A stretch of DNA of 64,000 bases from Hermetia illucens (taxonomy: Eukaryota; Arthropoda; Insecta; Diptera; Stratiomyidae). The DNA lies in the NCBI RefSeq assembly GCF_905115235.1, contig NC_051850.1, positions 112,409,982 through 112,473,981 of the forward strand, given 5' to 3'. The notes under the pieces are model-generated. The model did no database searches, was not told the origin of the DNA, and saw only the letters and a list, made by a program, of their open reading frames with translations. Below, one piece after another: positions 20,471 to 32,000 of the stretch (position 1 is its first letter; each line of letters starts with the position of its first letter). The translations under genes were made by a program, and so were the position numbers.

Positions 20471-22150
20471 CGTAATAACGTAGCCAACAGATGTCTTGGA
20501 GATGAAGTATCAACAAATGATCTTCACAACCACCTGAAGAACTTTATCATTGATACGACCCCAGTCCCAAGAAAAGTCCGAACGGCTAGTTTGAGGATGA
20601 ATGTAAGCTAGCAATGGAGCAGAAGAATGCCGTATACCGAGTAATATTGCATTTTCGAAGAGAGCGAGCACGCACAGTAACTTATCACGAACTCCGCCGA
20701 GCGGAAAAGCGCAGACGGAGAAAGGAAGCCTGGGTGAATCAACAAGTCTGTCAACTAGAAAAGTACAGCGATCAACTGCACCAAGCACGCAAGTTTTACC
20801 AACTAGTCAGCAGGATGAAGCCTTACACACCTCGATGCTGCCGAGACAAAGAGGGAAATGTGATTTCCGATAGAATGGGAATACTTGAGCGATGGGTTGA
20901 GTATTTTGATGAACTGCTCAACAACCAAAATCGGCGAGTTGGAGGTCGCGCCAACTGAAGACGACGGACAAATACTGCCACCACCAAGCATAGAAGGCAA
21001 ATCAGCAACAGATCAGATTTTCGTTCTGGGCAAGCGATGGAAAAACTGGAATATGGTCATCAGTTACACCATCATTTCATCAACTTTAAAGCGACCAGCG
21101 GCATAGCCAGGGTAAAACTGTACACGGCCATGAGAGAATTCGGTATCCCGACAAAATTGATAAGACTGACTAGGCTGACCCTGACCAATGTGCGAGGCCA
21201 GATAAAAGCAGCAGAATCACTTTCAAGACCATTCAACATCAACAACGGTCTAAGACCAGGGATGCCCTATCATGTGTCCTCTTTAACCTGGCCCTCGAGA
21301 AAGTGATTCGCAATGTCGATGTAAATGCGAGAGGCACCATCCTCTTCAAATCCACCCAACTACTGGCCTACGCTGACGATATTGACATCATGAGAAGAAC
21401 AACCCGATATGTACAGTCTACCTTCATCCAGATCGAGCAAGGGGCGCGAAATCTTGGGGTGCACATTAATGAAGCCAAGACGAAGTACATGGTGACAACG
21501 TCAGCGCCAAAACCAAAAGAACGAATAACATCAAACCGCACTGGTCGAACGAAAACAATAAAGAGACTACAACTTTGAGGCCATTGAAAATTTCTCCTAT
21601 TTAGGGTCGAAAATCACAACCGATAACAGCTACGACGATGAAATCCGCGGACGGTTGTTGTCAACCAACAGAGCGTATTTCAACTTACAAAAACTGTTTC
21701 GCTCGGAACGTCTCACCATAGGATCACAGACAGTAAGAGCTGACAAGACTATGTTCTTACCAGTCCTTAGGCATTCCTCGGATACTTCGGTTCTTACCAA
21801 CAAAAAAATTGCGAACTCTTGGCCATGTTCGAGAGAAAAATTTGTTGTCCCCTACATGAGGATGGACGATTCTGTAATCTACATTTATGAGCGATATCAC
21901 GACCGTCTGGTTGTGGATAAAATCTGGCTCAATAGATTACGGTGGGCGGGTCACTTAATCCATATAGATGGGGATGATCCAGTCCAGAAAGTCTATAAGG
22001 GCAATATCTATGGTAGATAAAGAAGACGAGGCAGACTCTGCTTGAGATGATATCGAATTGGTGGACCTTGGCGCAAAATGGGGGTTCTGGAGTTCCTTAT
22101 TAAGGCAGGTCTAGAGCGGATACCGGTTGCAGCGCCGTTGATGATGATGA
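20471..22150 (+). mobile_element. RTE-clade LINE, subfamily B, long but broken copy
   Basis: From the APE-RT linker (VISDRMGILERWVEYFDELL, 20857-20920) through RT (GQIKAAESLSRPFNINNGLR; catalytic LLAYADDIDIM at 21360-21393) to the C-terminal ERYHDRLVVDKI..LRWAGHLI block (21880-21960). It ends GCGCCGTTGATGATGATGA at 22150. The (ATG)n tail and YADDIDI box fit RTE. At least four frame breaks. No target duplication identified. Confidence 0.85.
21303..21578 (+). pseudogene. RTE-B reverse transcriptase palm fragment
   Basis: This 91-codon piece carries the catalytic LLAYADDIDIM and the following NLGVHINEAKTKYMV segment, the most recognisable RT part of subfamily B. Confidence 0.75.
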
Positions 22151-22311
22151 TGACTGTTTTCCGAGATTTCTTTGCGCAGCTAAATATTGTACATATTCGC
22201 GAACGAAGGTGAAATAAATATCTACAGAAAGGGGTGCTGGTGCTTATATTTTCACCGAGACCCAATGGTCTAATAATCGATCGTAAAACAATCGAATTGG
22301 AACAGGACGTT

Positions 22312-22555
22312 GGGGGGTGTTAGAGCACTTCATTCAAGACCGAAACGGTACACTATAATACACCGTTTGAGGAAATGTGGTAAGTATTGCACTCGCCCAT
22401 GATTGTTACCCTGATTTGGCTCGGGTACCCTCATTCGCAATTAAGTCAACTGGTATCCGACATTCGGTCAAGATACAAATCCCTCTCGCACTAGTGGGGC
22501 TTGAACCGCGGCTTTCTGTTACGACGGCCTAGCGCTCCAATCACTGAGCCATCCC
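22312..22555 (-). mobile_element. tRNA-derived SINE, 3'-truncated copy
   Basis: The minus strand shows the A box region (GGCTCAGTGATTGGAGC), a diverged B box and the body; the 3' GTTGCGCCAACG tail is replaced by unrelated sequence at 22312. Confidence 0.75.
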
Positions 22556-23131
22556 CATTTAAATTAGTGGACAAAATGTCGAAAGCGTTGAATAGTTTGT
22601 ATACCTGTCTAGGAGGTACTGTTTCTGCTGATAGTGTAGCGAACTTGATGTTGCTTGACGTATTAATAGCGCCTTCGTTTTTTCATTCAAAGTTTGGAAA
22701 TGTAATCATCTCTATATCAACATCAAGTTAATGCAGTTTCACGCCAATATCTGTGGTGCTATATGGGAGCAGTACATGGATAGTGAACGCCACTATTACT
22801 CGAAAGCCACAAGCTTCCTTCAACTTGTGTCTGCGGCGTGTTTTCGAATTATCTGGCCTGAAACAATAAAAAATGGATGCGTTGGAGGCAACAGTGGCAG
22901 TGAATAAGTGACAAATTGAGAAAAGCCAAGAGTTTCATTGCAAGTTACCCTATTTAATGGAAGCCACTATCGTAGGATGGCTTGCCCTGGAGCTATATAG
23001 CGCCGAACAGTGGAGTAATTATTCGGAAAGTCGTTTAGGGGGCTGAAGCGTATCGTCATGAACCAACTCCGATGATGCCTAGGTATGGTTAACGCACTAT
23101 GTTGCACATAAGGGTTTCTGTCAACGATACA
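22556..23131. other. No gene recognised
   Basis: Left flank of the mariner; no signature seen. Confidence 0.3.
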
Positions 23132-23212
23132 TATATTGGGTTAGGGAAAAGGAAATGTCCTATTTGTGATCGAAAATTGACGCTTTATTTAACATATTTA
23201 GAATTATCCGAT

Positions 23213-23842
23213 TTAGGTCAAATATGCGCTGTTTTGTTCGTAAACTTGTTGCCATTTAGAAGGCAACTTTATTATCCCCTTCTTATTGACAAAAAACTCA
23301 GACAGCCAGTTTTCGTAACCCTCTTTTGAGGCCAACTTAGTAGCACCAAGAGCGTTTTGCATGGACCGGAAGAGATGGTAATCACTTGGTGCCAGGTCCG
23401 GACTATGCGGTGGGTGCGATAGGACATCCCATCCGAGCTCCTGTAGCTTCTGGCGGGTCATCAAAAATGTATGAGGCCGAGCGTTGTCCAGGTGGAACAC
23501 AACACCATTCCTATTGACCAATTCTGGCCGCTTCTGTTCAATCGCCTGCTCCAAACGGTCGAGTTGCTCACAGTAGAGGACAGAATTGAGGGTCCGGTCA
23601 TAGTTGAGCAGCTCATAGTGGATGATTCTCTTCTAATCCCACCAAACACACAGCAAAACCTTCCAGGCCGTCAATCCGGGCTTGGGGATGGTTTGGGCCG
23701 GTTTGCCGCGCTTCGACCACGATGTTTTTCGCTTGAGGTTGTCGTACGTGATCCACTTTTCATCACCAGTCACCATCCGCTTCAAAAATGGGTCGAATTT
23801 GTTCCGTTTCAGCGGTACGTCGCAGGCTTTGATTCGGTCCAA
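23213..23842 (-). pseudogene. mariner transposase, catalytic part in broken frames
   Basis: Three overlapping open pieces hold KRMVTGDEKWITYDN (first Asp), VVFHLDNARPHT (second Asp) and HPPHSPDLAPSDYHLF (third Asp), in the right order on the minus strand. Frame changes between them mean the copy is dead. Confidence 0.85.
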
Positions 23843-23850
23843 GAGATTTT

Positions 23851-24177
23851 TTATGCGTCAACCCAAACATCCAGCTTTTTTTGAAATCCAATCTTCTGCA
23901 AATGGTTCCAAATGGTTTTATGGTCTATACCCAGTTCCTGGTCAATAGCGCGAATGCTCACATGCCGGCCTACTTGGATGATTTCAACGATTTTATCGGT
24001 TTCTACGACGATTGGCCTACCAGTACGAAACCGATCGAACCAACGCTGTGCTGTGCGAATCGTTACAGTATCGGGCCCATAAACTTCACAATTTTTTTCG
24101 ACTGCCTTCGTTGCATTTTTACCTCTCAGGTAGTAAAATCGTAAAATATGACAAATTTCTTGCTTGGTGGACTCCAT
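23851..24177 (-). pseudogene. mariner transposase, N-terminal DNA-binding part
   Basis: ATG at 24177. 108 codons with both helix-turn-helix motifs (CHILRFYYLRGKNATKAVEK and IDQELGIDHKTIWNHLQKIG). The usual WVPHEL that follows is broken here (LDVWVDA*), so the frame stops before the catalytic core, which resumes in another frame at about 23842. Confidence 0.85.
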
Positions 24178-24352
24178 TTTTGATGCGTTATAACTTGAGA
24201 CTGTAACGTACGATCAAAACACTGTCAAAGAGACACTTGTACCACAGATTTTCGTCTTCAAATCGCCGTATAATTATGACCCGATGCAATAAGTACAACA
24301 CAAGATATGTTTAAGTGTCGCCATCTATTGACAAAATACGACATTTCTTTTT

Positions 24353-24828
24353 CATCATCATCAACGGCGCAACAACCGGTATCCGGTCTAGACCTGCCTT
24401 AATAAGGAACTCCAGACATCCCGGTTTTGCGCCGAGGTCCACCAATTCGATATCCCTAAAAGCTGTCTGGCGTCCTAGCCTACGCCATCGCTCCATCTTA
24501 GGCAGGGTTTGCCTCGTCTTCTTTTTCTACCATAGATATTGCTCTTATAGGCTTTCCGGGTGGGATCATCTTCATCCATACGGATTAAGTGACCCGCCCA
24601 CCGTAACCTATTGAGCCGGATTTTATCCACAACCGGACGGTCATGGTATCGCTCATAGATTTCGTCATTGTGTAGGCTACGGAATCGTCCATCCTCATGT
24701 AGGGGGCCAAAAATTCTTCGGAGGATTCTTCTTTCGAACGCGGCCAAGAGTTCGCAATTTTTCTTGCTAAGAACCCAAGTTTCCGAGGAATACATGAGGA
24801 CTGGCAAGATCATAGCCTTTTTTCCCAA
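24353..24828 (-). mobile_element. RTE-B LINE, 3' end copy
   Basis: Minus strand: 117 open codons (24475-24828) with SKKNCELLAAFERRILRRIF, then ERYHDRPVVDKIRLNRLRWA, GHLIRMDEDD and RWSDGVG, then the 3' UTR and the tail ending GTTGATGATGATG. The 5' cut at 24828 coincides with a SINE end. Confidence 0.85.
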
Positions 24829-24833
24829 CCCAA

Positions 24834-25128
24834 TATAATAATAATATTAATCGTTGGCGCAACAATCCATATTGGTTCAGGGCCTTGAAGTGTGTTAGGG
24901 CACTTCATTCAAGACCCTAACGGTACGCTACAGGATAGCCTGTAGGAGGCACTGTGGTCAGCATTGCCCACGTCCTAGAATATTACCCTGATTTTACTCA
25001 CGTACTCATTCACAGCTGAGTCGACTGGTATCTGACATCCAGTGACGATAACAAATCCCTCTGCCGCCAGTGAATTGCGACCTTCTGCTACGACAGTCCC
25101 GCTCTAACCACTTGAGCCATACGTATTA
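24834..25128 (-). mobile_element. tRNA-derived SINE copy
   Basis: The tail (ATT)n-rich start at 24834, CGTTGGCGCAACAATCC, the family body, and a diverged A box (GGCTCAAGTGGTTAGAGC on the minus strand) at 25126. Nearly full length. Confidence 0.85.
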
Positions 25129-25184
25129 GACGATGCGTCATTGCTAGAATAATATTGATCGATGAGGTAGCGCGCATCTATGAT

Positions 25185-25395
25185 GGAACCTGTGCAATCG
25201 TTGAACTGGTGGCCACAATGGTGGGGACGAAACGAACAGGGTCGTTGGAGCCATAGACTGATTTTCAACATAACTGTCGTAGCGCAAAGAAGGCGCTTAG
25301 GAATTAACTATAATTTTCTTATTAGAAAGGATTCGTCTAGCTGGTCCAGATGCGACGACATCCTCGTTATCCTGAGGAATATTTGCTTTTATTAT
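25185..25395 (+). mobile_element. R1-type LINE C-terminal fragment
   Basis: Translation WWGRNEQGRWSHRLIFNI ... RRLGINYNFL matches the W..RW....GRWTHRLIP....W..R.HG.++Y.LTQ block that lies before the last zinc finger of R1-group LINEs. Confidence 0.55.
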
Positions 25396-25783
25396 TCCAG
25401 ACAATAAACAACAATCATTTTTTCCCCGAAATTCAACAACAATCATACACTCCTGCAAATATTTTATTCACAAAAGGTAAATCAAACTTGCTCTTATACT
25501 ATAACAGTGAAATAGTGACTGTTGCTAAATACGTAACGGATTTGATTTGTGAGACCACACAAACAAACTCTACTATGGTACCGTTGGTAACCTCAAGTCC
25601 TCTCTATTCCTTCTCACCCTCTCAATCGTCGCGGGTGGACATTAGCCGTAGTTTCTGAACACCCCACCTCCTGGTTATTATGCCTTGCGATCAATGTTAC
25701 TAGCCAAGAAGTTGCTCCCATTTGAGGGAGGAAACTGAAAAAAAGAAAAAATAGTAACCAACATTCAAAAAGGATTTATTAAC
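25396..25783. other. No gene recognised
   Basis: 3' flank of the minus-strand secreted-protein gene; its polyadenylation site should lie here, but I see no canonical AATAAA in the first 100 nt. Confidence 0.3.
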
Positions 25784-26007
25784 TCACTCAATAAGATTTT
25801 GTTCCGCCTTCATATCTTTGACACTGTAAACATCTGGCTTAAGGGGACATTTCAATTTTGGTTCGACTGAGTTGAAAAAGATTTGCATTGCACGAGGTTG
25901 GTTTACCTCGAAAATGTAGCATATATTCTTCGTTGCAAAGTTATTTATAAATGTGTCGCAATTTCCAAGTCGTGCATCCGCTGGACATTTATCTACACGA
26001 AGTTCAA
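25784..26007 (-). CDS. Exon 2 of the secreted DUF1091-like gene
   Basis: Two bases plus 73 codons and a stop; Cys-rich C-terminal half (RVDKCPADARLGNCDTF, KLKCPLKPDVY). The acceptor CTTTCAG is preceded by a pyrimidine-rich tract. Confidence 0.75.
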
Positions 26008-29000
26008 CTGAAAGATAAAACAGAGAGTTAACGATTTCTTACAATATTAAGCCTAATCATTTTAGAAAAGTTCATGGTATGTCCGCACATTCAGCACGAA
26101 TACCGATTGGTGGGGCACGTCTTTTCGTTGTCAAAGTAGGTGAAATATGCAAACAAGGAGAATAAGGAGAATAAGAAGATGTATAAGAATCCTCCCACAG
26201 AAGGCCCCCAAAATCATGTCATTCATTTTCTTGCACTTTTTATTGGACATTGGGAATTTTTCCGGTATTGAATTCGAACGGACGCTTTCTATAAGCAACT
26301 CAGCGCAGTAAAAGGGAGGTTCTTATCATTCGTTGCAAGTACTAAAGAATATTGGCCTATCACTCAGGCCGTATCCCTATGTGATAGGTGAAGTGTGGTG
26401 AGTTTTCGTTTTTCTGCTATACCTTCTGTTTCCTGCTGCACCATAGTTTTCACTGTACTACAGTCAATTTTAAGTACACAAATTAAGCTACCTAAGTACT
26501 TTCTTAGGTTGTAAAATACAGGGTGCGGCAGCATAACTTCCTTTTTTAAAATGCGCGTCACTCAGTTAGTTGATGTCATATCGGAGCGCTAATGGTCTCG
26601 TTCAAGAGGGGATACTGTAAAGTTTTGTTCCGACACGGTTCAGTCGCCATCATGCGTTGAAATAGTGAGGAGCGTGCCTTTGCCGTTGAGGTTTACTTTT
26701 CAAGCGGATGTTCGGTTATTGCAACACAGCGTGCATTTCGGAATCGCTTTAATTTAGCCCCGTTGGTTCCCGTCCCAGACCGCAAATCAATTGTTACATG
26801 GGTCACTACATTCAGACAAACTGCAAGTGCGACAAAATGAAGAACTGGAGTCCCTCGGCCCGTTAGATCACCTGAGAACATTGAAGCAGTGAGAGCGTCA
26901 ATGTTGCGATCGCCACGGCGTGCTGCGCGCAAACACGCATCTGCCCTTGGACTATCCGATCGTTCTGTGAGAAGAATTCTTCGTGATGATCTTCATTTTC
27001 ATCGCTATAAGATGGCGATAGTGCAGGAACTTTCAGAACGTGACTTCAATTCTCGGATGAACGCGTGTGAGCTTCTTCTTAATGTCGTTCCCGAGGGTGC
27101 TATTGTGTTTTTTAGCGATGAAGCCCATTTTCATTTGTGTGGGTCGGTTAACAAACAAAACATGCGCTACTGGGCTGACACCAACCCTCGAGAATTGCAT
27201 CAAAAGCCTTTGCATTCACCCAAAGTCACAGTGTGGTGTGCAATTTCCTGAGCTGGAATTATTGGTCCCTGGTTTTTTGAGGAAAATGAGGTTACAGTGA
27301 CAGTGAATTCGGACCAGTATGTAAACATGCTACAGATTTTTTTTTCCCACGGCTAGAAAATTTGGATTTGGGGGACACTTGGTTCCAACAAGACGGTGCA
27401 ACAGCACACACTTCAAGAGCATCGATGGCTGTTTTGAGGGAACACTTTCCAGAGCACCTTATCTCAATTAGAGGCGATTTGGAATGGCCGGCACGCTCTC
27501 CCGATCTATTACCTTGTGATTTTTTTCTATGGTTTTTTTTTGAAATCCCGTGTTTATGTGAACCGTCCAAGAACCCTACAAGATTTGAAGACCAACATCC
27601 AAGAAGAAATTGCCAACATAACACCTGCTATGCTAACAAGAGTCATGAAAAACGCCAGAAATCGGTTTACGCAATGTATGGAAAATCGGGGACGTCACCT
27701 AACAGATTTGATCTTCAAAACAATGTAAATAAAAACTTTAGACATGTACCTACATTATAAAAAATAAATATTTTCCGATGCACACAATAGTTTTTATTGA
27801 GTTTTGAAAAAAGGAAGTTATGCTGCCGCACCCTGTACTTAACATTGTACATTCTCCTCCCACATATAATACAATCAGAAAAATTCTGAAATGAAAGAAG
27901 ACTTCTATGTCCTTGTTGTGCTGTTGAACATGTTTTTTTATTTCTTTATTAAATATGTAAATTGGTTCAAGCACTTTTTCCATAAACATGTAATATTTTT
28001 GTAGTATTAGAAAGAATTCAGATTATATGGTAAAAGATTTAAATTTACTCAGAATCATCATTTTCAAAATACTTTCGGTTCCTATAAAACGCGCGATATT
28101 CACTTGATAGGAATTTCAAAAGGGTTATTATGTTATTACATTGGTTCAGATAGTACTGTTCCTCCCTCAACGATGAGAAGGAGGTTGCGTGCCTAACCCT
28201 CAGGAGGGTCTTTCAGCTGTTACTTTTCAAAAAGTGTTTTATCTGGTCTCTAAGGGAGGAGTGTAATGGTGCTGAAGTTTTGAACAACTTGTTGTCCAGA
28301 ATAACTTCAACAGCTTAGGGGAGAGCCGATAGGGCGGTCTACGTTCACGGCATCTTCATCTGAAGTGTAGATGATGTCCCATATATAGTATATATAGTTA
28401 AAAAAAGCCCACGGACCTTCTTCCCGCCCAACCGGACCGAGGGGCGACCAACCTAAGGATGGGCTAAAGGCAACATCCAAAGGCCCGCATCACAGCGATG
28501 ATGCGTTTTAACGCAAAGTGTGTGCGGCCATGCGAAAATGTATTACTACATCCCGATTGTCGCAAACACTTCAGCCAATGACGCGGAGGTTCTACACTAC
28601 AGAGACATGGAGACCCATTAGGTCAGATTGTTACCGGACAGGACTCTTCGGACTATAGCACAGGTTGCAAGAATAACCGCTTTTTGCATCTCCATGTATA
28701 GTCCAAGATAATTTATTATCTGCCATGACGGTAGCCTGATGTATTTGGCTAGAGGATTGTTTCTCATAGAAAAACTCACGAAGAGAATGCACTTGATTGT
28801 AGTGCAACGTTTTTAAATCAAGTACACCCCTTCCTCCCTGATGACGTGGGATACTGAATTTTTCGGCAGCTCTATTGTGCATGTTGTTGTTTGCAAGAAC
28901 TACCCTTATCCGTCTATTGACAGATTCTAAATCAGTATTACTCCACTGTATCACACCGAAAGTGTATAGAAGGACGGGAATGGCGAAGGTGTTGATTGCC

Positions 29001-32000
29001 ATGATTTTATTTTTCCCGTACAGCTCAGTTTTAAGGACAAGGTCCAGACGACGTTCAAATTCCCCCAGCAACTTAGATTTGATTATTGCCACAGCAGGTG
29101 TTGTTGCTTGCAATATGCCGAGGTATTTGTAGGCGTCGTCTGAATCCATACCCTCAATTCGGATGTTATTTTGGCTGTATTCTTCGTTGTCGGTGTGTTT
29201 TCTCCGAACAATTATTTTTATGCGACATTTTTCCACACCTAACTGCATGCCGATCCCTGCTGAACTGGATGGTGATGTCCAGCAAGGAGCGAAGTTGGTT
29301 CTCGGCTTTGGCATACAATTTGATGTCGTCAATGTACATCAAATGGCTTAATGTACATTTCGACAATATGCCATGCTTGACCTGGAACCCGTATTTGCTT
29401 TCATTCAAAAGATGGGATAGCGGATTCAAAGCCAAACAAAACCACAGTGAGCTTAGAGAGTCGCTTTGGAAAATGCCACGCCTGATTGGTATCTCTCCTG
29501 ATGTTTGTGAGGATACCGATAGCTTCGTGCTCCAATTCTTCATTATTGTTCTCAGAAGAAGGACGACATTCGGGTTGATTTTATTCAAGCGTAACACTTG
29601 TAGTAACCACGAATGTGATATGGAGTCAAAGGCTGATTTATAATCGATGTAGGCTGTCGAGATATTTCGTTTCTGATGCTTTACAGCTACCGTATCGATT
29701 ATAAGCTGTTCTTTGCAGCCTCGGAAGCCTTTTGCGCATCCTTTTTGCTCCTCAGCTATCAATTTATGAACATCAAGATGTTTTGAGAAGTGAAGACCTT
29801 GTAGATGGTAGGCAGACAAGTAATTGGTCGACATTTTGAAGGGCAAGAGGCACCCTGTTACTTGGGGATGAGGAAAGTTCTCCCCTCGGTGAAAAATGGT
29901 GGAACTAAATCAGGATCGGCAATCATCTGATTAAATTGATTTGCCAATATCCTGTGAGTGCTCTTGAACCGCTTCAGCCAGAAGTTGTGAATCTTGTCAA
30001 CTCCTGGCGCCTTCCAGTTACTTGCCTTGTCAAGGGCTGCTTCAATGTCGACTGCAGTTACGTCAGGCATGGTCATTTCGGGGAGGGCCTCGCATGAACG
30101 CATAAGGTGTGGGAGCCACGCTGCTTCTAAATTGCAACGGCTGAATTCGCTCCAAACACTTCTCCAGAAGTGTTCTGCCTGATCCAGATCGAGGTTACTT
30201 TCCCTATCTGAGTTGGTGAGATTTTTGTAGAATCCCCGTTGGTTCTGGAAGAACAAGGTGTTGTCTGTCCTTCGCTGAAAGCTTTTATGATACCTGCGGA
30301 TGCGATTGGAGCATACCGCAAGTTTCTGCTTCAGCACCTCGAGGATTTCTTCGATTGGCATATCATTGGACAGATGGTAGTTTCCAATGATGTTTGCAAC
30401 GCATCTGTGCACTCTTGGTGATGGATTTCCAAGGAGTGCTTGCGTAACACGACCAATCTCCTTTCTCAACTTTTCGACTCTTTTGTTGAGTCGAAACACC
30501 CAGAACGGTAAAGTCCTTCTGCGCATACCTCTGTTATTCGCTCTAAGATGTTGATTATGGAGACGAATAACCGTGGCAGCTGCAACGTAGATCAGGCTGT
30601 GAACCTCTGTAGCAGTAATCTCGCTAGCCAAACGATCAGCCAAAATTCTGTCAACGGCAGCAATGATATTAGTAGTTGCCGAAGTAAACTTCAGTTTTGG
30701 GATCTTTGGGCTAGCGTCTGGGAGAATCTCAGCATACTCTGTGAATGCGACCTGGAATGTGGTCAAAGCCTCATTATAAATTGGGTCGACATCCCCAGTT
30801 ACTAAGCTTCTCCTGACTACTGGATTCATGGACTGCCTTACAGGTGGAGTACTTGTGTTACTCCTTTGACTAGTCCGGTAATTTGATGACTCCAGCCCGA
30901 GCTCAAGTGAAACCTCTTGGAAGATTTGTTGGCTAGTTGGTAAGGCAACTCGGTTGTTATTTACGATCACCCGGTACTGGTTGACGACGTTCTGTTCCGG
31001 AACATGATTTAGCTCCGGAAATCGGGTTATGAACGCGTCATGTAGTTGATGTCTGTACCCTGATGGATTCCGTTCCAAGTCCGTGACACGGTAATAGGCG
31101 CGGACGATAAATTCGTTGAGTTGGTTCGTCCAAACCATACGACGCCTAGATCTCCCGTCCCTGGTGGTTGACGGCATAACCGCCAAAACATCCAAGGGCG
31201 AAGAGCCGCTCTGATGTTGTTGAACCACCCTTAACCGTGTTGGGTACTGTCTTCGTGTCCCTGGGGTCCCATTAAAAGAATTTAAATTGTTTTCCCCAAT
31301 TTTGTTCCCACGAGTATTGGGGAGGCAGTCAACCCTGCAACAGAGCCCCAATCTTGCAATGCCCCATGGTTACCTCCAAAGGTAGGGAAGGTATTTGGAG
31401 GGGAGCCGCTGAAATACAGTGTAACGTCACTGCAATTCATCCGATAGGTGTGTCGATCCCTTCACCTCGGATTACGGATTTGTTAAGGAAGTTTACTCCC
31501 CCTGAACGGGAAGAATCGGTAAGGGAGGACGAAGACAAAGGGAAACGTTCTGCTTGTCCACGGCTACTTATTTACAAGATTAACTTGCGGTATTCGTAGC
31601 TGACCCGGTGGATCATGTCATTATCCGCAACCCATGACACGCGCCTGGTCGCATGCAGCTCTGCGATTGCAACTCAGGTGAGGATAAACCGGGTACGCCA
31701 GGTATATATATATATATATTTAATAAACAAATTTGCAACATTGTAAAGCCGTCTAATCAGTTCTCGGATCCATAGCTAGAATACATATATACAGTAGATT
31801 TCTGATAATTTATATAGTCAAAGCACTTGGTACGTGATATCGAGTTTACCAATTATCGGGAGTACAAAATAAAGAAAAATAAATCTGGGGACCGGCAAAT
31901 TTGTACGAATTAGGCGGAAATACAAATCATCGATTCACGAATTACGGGAATTCCACTGTATACTTATACAAGAATTATGGGGTGTTGATGTGAAAATCCG

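Larger units (their letters stand above)
23134..24352 (-). mobile_element. mariner (DD34D) transposon, one end lost
   Basis: The left inverted repeat starts TTGGGTTAGGGAAAAGGAAA at 23134, preceded by TA. The right end matches its inner part (GAAAAAGAAATGTCGTATTT, reversed) but the outermost ten or so bases and the TA are missing, because the (ATC)n tail of an RTE-B LINE begins at 24353. The transposase is on the minus strand in pieces. D2 to D3 spacing (FHLDN ... LAPSDYHLF) is 34 residues, the mariner signature. Confidence 0.9.
26519..27835 (+). mobile_element. DD41D Tc1/mariner-superfamily transposon
   Basis: 1317 bp between perfect 29-bp inverted repeats (left 26519-26547 starting CAGGGTGCGGCAGCATAACT; right 27807-27835), each flanked by TA. 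Transposase fragments on the plus strand give FFSDEAHFHL, WFQQDGATAHT and RSPDLLPCDFFL. Counting from the D of QQD to the D of PCDFF leaves 41 residues, which is the DD41D arrangement. The coding region has stops and frame changes, so this copy is non-autonomous although its ends are intact. Confidence 0.92.
28399..31701 (-). mobile_element. Dong/R4-clade LINE, near full-length with internal deletion
   Basis: Read on the minus strand: a 5' leader (31352-31701), a 497-codon N-terminal and early-RT frame (29858-31351), RT frames (29166-29846 and 28631-29332), then a 3' UTR ending GTGGGCTTTTTTTAA at 28399. Compared with the copy at 1-2508, about 780 bp equivalent to roughly 1413-2188 are missing, which removes the zinc-finger/endonuclease region. 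Both flanks are TA-rich: (TA)n at 31702-31720 on the 5' side and TATATAGTATATATAG at 28383-28398 on the 3' side. Confidence 0.88.
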
